64,000 nucleotides of DNA, from assembly GCF_050107595.1 (NCBI RefSeq), contig NZ_JBNILH010000011.1, forward strand, positions 62,001 to 126,000, given 5' to 3'. A program made the position numbers and the translations under genes. The notes beneath the pieces are model-generated. The model saw only the letters and a program-made list of their open reading frames with translations. It did no database searches and was not told the origin of the DNA. Of the stretch, positions 58,112-64,000 are shown in pieces. This stretch comes from Bacillus_AB infantis_C (GTDB taxonomy: Bacteria; Bacillota; Bacilli; Bacillales; Cytobacillaceae). Within the stretch, counting starts at the first letter, position 1. Each line of letters begins with the position of its first letter.

Positions 58112-58142
58112 ATGGCCGGGAACTAAATAAAGACCCGGCCAT
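58112..58142. terminator. Terminator between convergent RpiR and GNAT genes
   Basis: A perfect 9-bp stem ATGGCCGGG/CCCGGCCAT with an AT-rich tail; T-runs are weak on both sides. Confidence 0.6.
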
Positions 58143-58159
58143 ATTATATCGCGGGAATT

Positions 58160-58933
58160 TCAAGTCTGGCCTAAGCCGCCCAGTGCCTTCAATCGCTTCA
58201 TCGCCGAATGTACAGTCAGCCTGTGATAAGAAATCAGTGTCCCTTTATAAACAGCACCATAAATGCCGTATGGTGTCGGTGAAAGCTGCAGCAGTTCTTC
58301 CCTGCTTGTTAATTCAATGATATTTGCTTTCAGCCCCAGTTTTTCCGCCGCGGCTGTGAGGTTGTCTGCCGCAATTTCCACAAACGGGCACTGCGGCATC
58401 CGAAGTATTGTCAGCTCTTGGAAAGGCTCCAGCCGCTTCTCCCAGTTATCAGGAAAATAAGGGTCAGTGTCATCTGCAAATTTATGGACCATAAGCTGGA
58501 ATCCGTAAGGCGCCCGCCCTTTTTCCACAAATCCATGTTTGATGAAAATATCCGCGCTTGGCGTCCAGGAGGTATCCGGATTCGTGATTACGACGACACC
58601 TGCTTTCTGCTGCTTTCCGGCATCCTCTAAGCACCGCTCAATCAATTGCGAGGCATAGCCTTTCCCTGTCACATGCACCCACAGGCAATGGATGACAAGA
58701 TAATTTTCCCCATAGACAGCCCTTGAGGAAAATTCGATCGGCGTATATTCAATGAATCCTGCGTGCTTGCCGTCTTCCATGATTCTTACATATTTCAGGC
58801 CCTCCGCAAACCTCTCGGCCAGCCATAGATTTTTATTTTGGTAGCCCCGGGAACCCGGCTTGCTGCGCAGGCAGTAACAGCCTTTGTCCCCAAGACATTC
58901 TCCATTTAATTCTCTCAGTTCTGGAGCAGGCAT
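58160..58933 (-). CDS. GNAT acetyltransferase with YoaP C-terminal domain
   Basis: The 257-residue protein has a GNAT core in the N-terminal half (LVIHCLWVHVTGKGYASQLI with loop G-K-G-Y-A, and FIKHGFVEKGRAPYGFQLMV) and a C-terminal YoaP-like domain with a thioredoxin-like beginning: ILRMPQCPFVEIAADNL, then LGLKANIIELTSREELLQLS and YGIYGAVYKGTLISYHRLT. This order is that of B. subtilis YoaP. The substrate is unknown. The N-terminal LNGECLGDKGCYCLRSKPGS is Cys-rich. The start at MPAPELREL follows GAGGGGAAG; an earlier frame start is not supported. Confidence 0.83.
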   Translation of the reverse strand: MPAPELRELNGECLGDKGCYCLRSKPGSRGYQNKNLWLAERFAEGLKYVRIMEDGKHAGFIEYTPIEFSSRAVYGENYLVIHCLWVHVTGKGYASQLIERCLEDAGKQQKAGVVVITNPDTSWTPSADIFIKHGFVEKGRAPYGFQLMVHKFADDTDPYFPDNWEKRLEPFQELTILRMPQCPFVEIAADNLTAAAEKLGLKANIIELTSREELLQLSPTPYGIYGAVYKGTLISYHRLTVHSAMKRLKALGGLGQT

Positions 58934-59167
58934 ATTTCTTCCCCTCTTTCTCTCTAGTTTGCAAGTATGATGAGAGCCCGGTTTCATCCGTTTTCTTCTC
59001 TACTTTTTTCATCCGTACCGCCTCAATACATATTATTTCTTCATATCTGCCTTTTTTCCTCCTTTTACCAGATGAAGGAGCTGTTTACTGGCAGTTCTAA
59101 CGTTTACCCCCAGCCCATTAAGGTCAAATACATTATATAAGCTGTATGCAAGGAGGTTCACATTGTT

Positions 59168-59578
59168 TTGAGTTCTGTTCTAACAGGGGCCGCCCTCATT
59201 TTTATCGGGGCGAATCTGTATTATTTTTTTGCTAATAAGTCCTATAAGAAGAGCCGCTTCAGCTCTGTCTTATTTTTAAAGCTATTTTTTGTGATGCTTG
59301 GCCTCACCATTGGCTTTTCCGTTATTTTCTTCGCCCTTTCACTGGATGATGTGGTACTGCGGATTGGGACACTGGACGGGAAACCGGCAGACCAGTCATT
59401 TTGGAATCTGCTCTATTTCAGCGGAGTTACCATTCTATCCGTCGGCTACGGAGACCTGATTCCTGTAGGTTCCCTGCGATTTTTTGCCCTGCTTGAAGCT
59501 GCAATCGGCGTCCTCCTGCCGACTGCGTATTTTATGAAAGCGATGGGGTCGTCAGGAGATGAAAAAGAGCAGGATTAG
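59168..59578 (+). CDS. Two-helix potassium channel
   Basis: The 136-residue protein has an N-terminal helix (about 5-22), a second helix (38-58), a pore helix, and the selectivity filter TILSVGYGDLIPVG (T-x-S-V-G-Y-G-D), then an inner helix (FFALLEAAIGVLLPTAYFM). It is a small K+ channel of the ion_trans_2 type, with no regulatory C-terminal domain. It starts with TTG; AAGGAGG lies 10-11 bases upstream. It is a tetramer in known relatives. Confidence 0.88.
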   Translation: MSSVLTGAALIFIGANLYYFFANKSYKKSRFSSVLFLKLFFVMLGLTIGFSVIFFALSLDDVVLRIGTLDGKPADQSFWNLLYFSGVTILSVGYGDLIPVGSLRFFALLEAAIGVLLPTAYFMKAMGSSGDEKEQD

Positions 59579-59611
59579 GATAGGCCTATCCATCCTGCTT
59601 GTCATAAAGAA

Positions 59612-59646
59612 AGGCTGCCGGACAAAATCCTCCGGCAGCCTCTTTT
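59612..59646. terminator. Bidirectional terminator
   Basis: An 11-bp perfect stem AGGCTGCCGGA/TCCGGCAGCCT with CTTTTT on the plus side separates the K+ channel and the antiporter gene. Confidence 0.9.
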
Positions 59647-59650
59647 TATC

Positions 59651-61072
59651 TTATGATGCTTCCACAGTTTTCATGGAAGTTTTCTTCTTTGGACGTTCTT
59701 TCTCGGTCATGGTCAGCCCGGTGAATCCGTAGAACAGGGATACAAGCGGCGTGATCAGGGCAAGGAAACAGAATGGCAGATATGCCCCTGTTGCAACGCC
59801 GAGCGCGCCAGCTGTGTAAATGCCGCTTCCGGTCCATGGGACAAGGGAAGAGCTTTGTGTCCCTGTATCCTCCAATATTCTCGACAGATTTTCAGGCTTG
59901 AGGTTAAGCCGTTCAAAAATTGGCCTCATCAGTGTGCCGCCCATGACGGTCGAGAAGTATACCGATCCGCCGATGGCAAGTGTTGCATAGCTGACAAGGA
60001 TGGTCACAAGGGTCAAAACGCCTGTGCTTTGGATCTTATCCGCAAAAGAAGCAATGAGCGCTTCCAGGACGCCGGATTCAGCAAGCATCCCGCCAAGGCC
60101 CAAGGCGAACAGAAACAGCGCGATGAGCGCAAGCATGCTGACAAGTCCGCCGCGCTGAAGCAGGCTGTCGGCCATTTCAATGCCGGATTCTACTCCATAG
60201 CCGTTATAAAAAATGCTGATTGTGTCTGAAAAACTGAAGCCCTGGTAAACGATGGCAATGATGCCGCCAACAGCTGCACCGATAAAAATGGCCGGAATGG
60301 CCGGTTTTTTCAGCATTAGCATCCCGATCAGGACGATGACAGGAATCATCGGCACAAGACCCAGATTAAATGCTTCAGCCAGATAGGATGTCAGTTCATT
60401 TACACTTGCTGCATCCACGGTGGCCCCGCTGTATTTAAAGCCAATAAACGTGAAAATAATCGCCGTGATCAGATAAGCGGGTACAGTCGTCCAGAGCATA
60501 TGCTTGATATGGCTGAACAAATCTCCGCCTGAGACGGTCGGAGCCAGATTCGTTGTGTCAGACAAGGGCGACATTTTATCCCCGAAATACGCACCGCTAA
60601 TGATGGCGCCGGCTGTCACGCCGACAGGTATGCCTAATGTCGTCCCTACACCCATCATGGCAATCCCTGCTGTTCCAATGGTTCCCCAGGAAGTCCCTGT
60701 TGCCACAGACACCAGTGAACAGAACAAAAGAGTCGTGACCAGGAAGAATTGGGGCGATATGGCTTTAATTCCATAATAAATCAGAGTAGGCACGGTTCCA
60801 GATGCAATCCATGCACCGATTAAAATGCCGACGGTTAAAAGAATCAGCGAAGGCTGAAGCGCCTTGCTCATCGATGACAGCATCGATTTTTCCACTTGCT
60901 TATAAGAGTATCCCAGCCCCATCATGAAAGGGATCAATACAAGCATACTAATAAACATCAGAATTTGAATCGGTGCATCAAAAGCAAGAATGCCGACCGA
61001 GATAACGGCAATTGCCGCAAATAACATCGATAACGCATAAATAAAAGACGGTTTTCTAATATCGGTTTCCAA
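59651..61072 (-). CDS. Na+/H+ antiporter NhaC family
   Basis: The 473-residue protein has about 12 membrane helices. Family blocks are LVSVATGTSWGTIGTAGIAM, GAIISGAYFGDKMSPLSDTT (Asp-containing ion site) and TGTQSSSLVPWTGSGIYTAG. NhaC exchanges Na+ for H+ and supports alkali tolerance. The start is TTG at 61072, 7 bases after AAGGAG; the frame is open another 52 codons into the leader, where no start is supported. The C-terminal tail is Lys-rich (KERPKKKTSMKTVE). A long untranslated leader precedes it. Confidence 0.88.
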   Translation of the reverse strand: METDIRKPSFIYALSMLFAAIAVISVGILAFDAPIQILMFISMLVLIPFMMGLGYSYKQVEKSMLSSMSKALQPSLILLTVGILIGAWIASGTVPTLIYYGIKAISPQFFLVTTLLFCSLVSVATGTSWGTIGTAGIAMMGVGTTLGIPVGVTAGAIISGAYFGDKMSPLSDTTNLAPTVSGGDLFSHIKHMLWTTVPAYLITAIIFTFIGFKYSGATVDAASVNELTSYLAEAFNLGLVPMIPVIVLIGMLMLKKPAIPAIFIGAAVGGIIAIVYQGFSFSDTISIFYNGYGVESGIEMADSLLQRGGLVSMLALIALFLFALGLGGMLAESGVLEALIASFADKIQSTGVLTLVTILVSYATLAIGGSVYFSTVMGGTLMRPIFERLNLKPENLSRILEDTGTQSSSLVPWTGSGIYTAGALGVATGAYLPFCFLALITPLVSLFYGFTGLTMTEKERPKKKTSMKTVEAS

Positions 61073-61284
61073 CCAACCACTCCTTACAGTGAATTTGATC
61101 TTACAACTGTCCTGGATTGTTTTTTGACAAGAAAGAATAAGATCGTTTGTTTTTGCAGTACGAGGTTTAAATAGGATAAAACAGAGGGCCCAAAAAAGGG
61201 CAGCAGCGTGCAAAGCTTGATGTGACAAGCTTTACTTGGAAGGCTATGCAGCGGTGCCTTCTCGCCGACCTAATAAAAAGGTAT
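61073..61284 (-). other. Structured 5' leader of the NhaC gene, possible regulatory RNA
   Basis: The promoter at 61291-61319 predicts a leader of about 210 bases. It contains hairpins GAAGGC/GCCTTC (61239-61261), AAAGCTTG/CAAGCTTT (8 bp, 61212-61233), and GCCC/GGGC with a T-run loop (61188-61201). Part of the P1 loop (GCTGCA) could pair with TGCACGCTGC downstream. I do not match it to a known riboswitch class. Between 61320 and 61469 I see no further feature. Confidence 0.45.
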
Positions 61285-61290
61285 ATAAAA

Positions 61291-61319
61291 ATAATACTAT
61301 AGTGGAATTTTTCTGTAAA
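61291..61319 (-). promoter_or_regulatory. Sigma-A promoter of the NhaC leader
   Basis: On the minus strand TTTACA (61314-61319) and TATTAT (61291-61296) are exactly 17 bases apart. Confidence 0.65.
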
Positions 61320-61469
61320 TTCCGATATAAGCGCATATTTCATCATGAAACATGGTGAGCCTACCTGAAAGCTTCTTTACGCTGGAATTCTTAATAATGC
61401 ACCGGTATGGTCCGGGAGACTTCCTAAAACAAAAGGTTTAATTGCAGTATGACACGAAACTTCAAAACA

Positions 61470-61500
61470 AAGCCCTGAACAAAGAAATTTGTCAGGGCTT
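61470..61500 (-). terminator. Terminator of the LacI-type gene
   Basis: A perfect 9-bp stem AAGCCCTGA/TCAGGGCTT followed by TGTTTTG on the minus strand. Confidence 0.85.
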
Positions 61501-61522
61501 AAGAGTTTTCCTTTTCACCTAA

Positions 61523-62518
61523 TTATAAATCAGCATGCTTGACCGATTGCCGTTCTACCAGCTTTGTCGGCAAAGAAAAGAAAGAAGACACCTTCCCGCC
61601 CTCCAAAACCTGAAGGATCAGCTGTACAGCCAGCGCCCCTGCTTCGTATTTAGGCTGGGCAATGGTTGTCAGCGGAGGGGATACATATTCTGAAATCTGA
61701 ATGTCGTCAAATCCAATTACGGAAATATCATCCGGCACTTTCAGCTGATTCTCCTGGAGAGCCTGCAGTCCCCCTATCGCCATCTCATCGTTAGCATAAA
61801 AGATTGCCTGCGGCAGATCCTGCTGGGCAATGAGCAGCTTTGTCGCACGATATCCCCCTTCACGGGTGAAATCGCCGGGAATCTTCCACTTCGACTGAAA
61901 TCCGATCCCATGCTCTTTCAAAGCTTTCATATAGCCCGCGAATCTCTTATTATTATCCAATGAATTAGATGGGCCGCTCACATAGGCAATGGTTTTGTGG
62001 CCGCTGTCAATCAAATGTGTGGTCGCCATAAATCCGCCCTGCTCATTATCCACTTCTACATGAAATATATTGTCATTCGGCAGCTTCCGGTCCAGCACTA
62101 CCAGCGGGAAACAATCTCTGGCAGACTCCAGGGCAATTTGATCGCTGATATTATGCGCCAGAATGATGGCACCATCAACTCTTTTTTCCTTAAGGAATTT
62201 GACTGCAGTTGAATTCGCTCCGCCAATTGAACTGCATGCAATTAAATCATATCCATTGGATGTGGCGAAATCCTGTACGCCTTTAATTAACTCAGAATAA
62301 TAGGGTCCTGATAAATCGCTTAAAATAAGGGCGATCGTATTCGTTTTATCCTTTTTCAAGTCGGAAGCAAGCCCATTCTTCTGATAATTCAGCTCCCTGG
62401 CTGCTTCCTCTACCCGCTGTTTGGTTTCTATACTGATTTTACTGCTGTTATTCAGTGCATAAGAGGCTGTAGACACTGCTACGCCCGCCAGCTTTGCTAC
62501 ATCTTTAATTGTTGCCAT
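61523..62518 (-). CDS. LacI family transcriptional regulator
   Basis: The 331-residue protein has the LacI HTH and hinge: MATIKDVAKLAGVAVSTASY, ALNNSSKISIETKQRVEEAA and LNYQKNGLASDLKK. A periplasmic-binding-protein-like effector domain follows (NTIALILSDLSGPYYSELIK; FDDIQISEYVSPPLTTIAQP). It is the last gene of an operon whose upstream members are an esterase and a sugar ABC permease, so it probably controls a carbohydrate locus that extends beyond the window. GGAGG precedes the ATG. Confidence 0.92.
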   Translation of the reverse strand: MATIKDVAKLAGVAVSTASYALNNSSKISIETKQRVEEAARELNYQKNGLASDLKKDKTNTIALILSDLSGPYYSELIKGVQDFATSNGYDLIACSSIGGANSTAVKFLKEKRVDGAIILAHNISDQIALESARDCFPLVVLDRKLPNDNIFHVEVDNEQGGFMATTHLIDSGHKTIAYVSGPSNSLDNNKRFAGYMKALKEHGIGFQSKWKIPGDFTREGGYRATKLLIAQQDLPQAIFYANDEMAIGGLQALQENQLKVPDDISVIGFDDIQISEYVSPPLTTIAQPKYEAGALAVQLILQVLEGGKVSSFFSLPTKLVERQSVKHADL

Positions 62519-62532
62519 GCTTATTGCCTCCG

Positions 62533-63327
62533 TCAGAAACTGCTTGCATCTTCAATAGGCAGCCACCTTAGAATCTTTTGTATTGCCTGATCCCAATACG
62601 CCCAATTATGGTCACCCTCCATAAACTCAGACGTGATTGGTATATTTAATTCTTTACACTTCTCATAAAAACGAATGTTATGCTCATAGAGAAAATCCTC
62701 TGTGCCGCATGTTTGGTAAAGCAGCGGCATTTCTTTGTCCGATTTCGCCATTTCCTCTAATTTCCATAATATATCGTTCGCCGTCCCCGAGATATCTCCT
62801 TCTCCAAAAACAAGAGACAGAGCCTTTGTTTTATCGCTATTTTCTTTTCTGACATTCTCCAGATGGAAGACCATATCAGCCACGCCCGACATAGAGGCTG
62901 CCGCTTTGAACATATCAGGGCGGTTCAGCACCCATTTCAGCGCGCCAAAGCCTCCCATAGAGTGTCCCGCAACAAAGTTATCCTCCCTTTTTGAAGATAA
63001 GGGGAACATCGCCCGCGCTTTTAGCGGAAGCTCCTCGGTCAGATAGGTCCAATACTTGCCCCCATGAACCATATCCGTATAATAACTGTTGTCTGCCTGA
63101 GGCATGACAACAGCCAGGCCAAGCCCTTCCACATATCTTTCCAGCGAGGAAGTCCTTGTCCACGCGCTATGGTCATCACTAAATCCGTGAAGCAGAAACA
63201 AAACAGGATACACTTTCCTCCCGCTGCCTTCCTTTAAGCTTGAAACCGTTTCTCCAGGCAAAATCACTTTCATGGAAACTGTTTTCGACAATACTTCTGA
63301 AGAAAAGCTGCATTCAATCAGCGGCAT
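62533..63327 (-). CDS. Alpha/beta-hydrolase esterase (FrmB / putative-esterase family)
   Basis: The 264-residue protein has YPVLFLLHGFSDDHSAWTRT (oxyanion region), the nucleophile elbow NFVAGHSMGGFGALKW (Ser123), an acid near TCGTEDFLYEHN and the base in EGDHNWAYWDQA. These are features of the putative-esterase family that includes S-formylglutathione hydrolases and acetyl-xylan or feruloyl esterases. No signal peptide is present. Because it is set between a sugar ABC permease and a LacI regulator, deacetylation of an imported oligosaccharide is likely, but that is inference. AGGAG lies 8 bases before the ATG. Confidence 0.85.
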   Translation of the reverse strand: MPLIECSFSSEVLSKTVSMKVILPGETVSSLKEGSGRKVYPVLFLLHGFSDDHSAWTRTSSLERYVEGLGLAVVMPQADNSYYTDMVHGGKYWTYLTEELPLKARAMFPLSSKREDNFVAGHSMGGFGALKWVLNRPDMFKAAASMSGVADMVFHLENVRKENSDKTKALSLVFGEGDISGTANDILWKLEEMAKSDKEMPLLYQTCGTEDFLYEHNIRFYEKCKELNIPITSEFMEGDHNWAYWDQAIQKILRWLPIEDASSF

Positions 63328-63397
63328 TTCCACCACTCCTGTCTATTTATATTACCAATGGATGATTATATATATTTAAAAACGCCTTCTGCCTTAC

Positions 63398-64000
63398 TTA
63401 TTTAATTCCTGAAACATTGAACCCTTCAACAATATACTTCTGGAAAATCGTGAAAATAATGATGATAGGGATGACCATCAGCGCAGAACCAGCCATCTGC
63501 AAACCATAGTTGGTTACATTCTCATCCTGCAGAAGCGATAATCCCACTGATAAAGTATAAAGTGATTCATCATTTGCTACAATCAGCGGCCACAAGAAAC
63601 TATTCCATGAACCGATAAAGGTCAAGATGACCTGCACAGCAAGAATCGGCTTTGCCAGCGGAATGATGATTCTCATGAATATATAAAACTCCCCTGCCCC
63701 ATCAAGCCTGGCCGCCTCAATCAGGTCATCAGGGATGGTGACCATAAACTGCCTTATCAGGAAGATATTAAAGGCCGCGATTAAGCCTGGCAGGATAATC
63801 CCTGCCATCGTATTCGTCAATCCCATTTCATTCAGGATTAAATAAGTCGGAATCATTGTCACCTGTCCAGGGAGCATCATGGTGACAAGCACCACCATGA
63901 ACCAGATTTCCTTGCCCCTGAAGCTGAACTTGCCGAACCCATAGCCGGCCATCGTATTGAGCAATAATCCAAACATCGAAAAGAATACAATGATGAGCGT
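63398..64000 (-). CDS. Carbohydrate ABC transporter permease (MalG type), 5' end outside window
   Basis: The visible 200 residues end an MalG-like permease: FSMFGLLLNTMAGYGFGKFS, the EAA loop DDLIEAARLDGAGEFYIFMR (about two-thirds along), PLAKPILAVQVILTFIGSWN and the family ending QKYIVEGFNVSGIK. It forms half of a sugar import channel. The start lies beyond base 64000. It precedes the esterase by 70 bases, and the partner permease and binding protein presumably lie upstream. Confidence 0.88.
   Translation of the reverse strand, partial: TLIIVFFSMFGLLLNTMAGYGFGKFSFRGKEIWFMVVLVTMMLPGQVTMIPTYLILNEMGLTNTMAGIILPGLIAAFNIFLIRQFMVTIPDDLIEAARLDGAGEFYIFMRIIIPLAKPILAVQVILTFIGSWNSFLWPLIVANDESLYTLSVGLSLLQDENVTNYGLQMAGSALMVIPIIIIFTIFQKYIVEGFNVSGIK

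Noticed and set aside
61073..61284. Lysine, SAM, FMN, c-di-AMP or yybP-ykoY riboswitch upstream of the NhaC gene
   Set aside because: None of the conserved sequence blocks of these classes is present; only generic stems are seen.

Overview
The window reads as chromosome of a low-GC Gram-positive spore-former of the Bacillaceae (Bacillus sensu lato). The evidence is the gene content: a sipW/TasA-type pair, lutABC with LutP and LutR, a tcyABC-like cystine importer, a yhb/yhc-type efflux operon, an FbpB-type small basic protein, a CcpA-type cre site, strong Shine-Dalgarno sequences and frequent GTG/TTG starts. I see no rRNA, tRNA, CRISPR array, prophage or transposase. It is an ordinary metabolic and regulatory region whose unusual content is mainly in repeats, leaders and broken frames.

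Layout. 0-2.5 kb: a yybP-ykoY-type (Mn2+) riboswitch with two terminators in front of an FbpB-like and a DUF1232 gene on the minus strand, small plus-strand genes, and a degenerate 53-bp tandem array (about 10 copies). 2.5-9.9 kb: a two-domain lipoprotein, a GNAT, an orphan sensor kinase, an ArsR/SRPBCC operon with twin operators, an NhaC-type antiporter, an ASCH protein, and a DUF454 gene without a normal start codon. 10-17 kb: cystine-type ABC importer and a MarR-controlled MFS/HlyD/flavodoxin operon. 16.4-24.1 kb: a frameshifted membrane protein, a GlcNAc-type PTS permease with cre site, SipW-type peptidase with TasA-like protein, a hydrolase, and a C45 acyltransferase/anchored protein/methyltransferase operon. 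24.1-30.5 kb: a Bacillus-type intergenic repeat, then the lactate regulon lutABC, lutP, lutR, with the same 13-bp palindrome before lutA and before lutP. 30.6-38.6 kb: small proteins, an MHYT-GGDEF-EAL protein, MarR plus azoreductase, a molybdopterin oxidoreductase and an acetate-type permease. 38.6-50.5 kb: AraC regulator, lipoprotein, phytoene-desaturase-like oxidoreductase, Xi-class GST, a frameshifted soluble chemoreceptor, an amidohydrolase/transporter pair and an SDR. This stretch is seeded with a palindromic repeat family, two copies of which are joined to a five-unit 21-bp periodic array. 50.7-64 kb: MarR/TerC operon, a 787-aa protein ending in a prenyl-synthase domain, an EamA exporter, GH1 phospho-glucosidase with RpiR regulator, a YoaP-like GNAT, a K+ channel, a second NhaC antiporter with a structured leader, and a LacI/esterase/sugar-permease operon cut by the window end.

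How the genes work together. Several units pair a regulator with its likely target and a visible operator: ArsR/SRPBCC, MarR/MFS efflux, LutR/lut, MarR/TerC, MarR/azoreductase, RpiR/GH1. Lactate oxidation, acetate-type uptake, amino-sugar PTS and beta-glucoside hydrolysis indicate a flexible heterotroph. Two Na+/H+ antiporters, TerC and the Mn2+ riboswitch point to ion homeostasis. Three genes carry a single-base defect (a start codon or a one-base indel), so either recent decay or assembly error should be tested.
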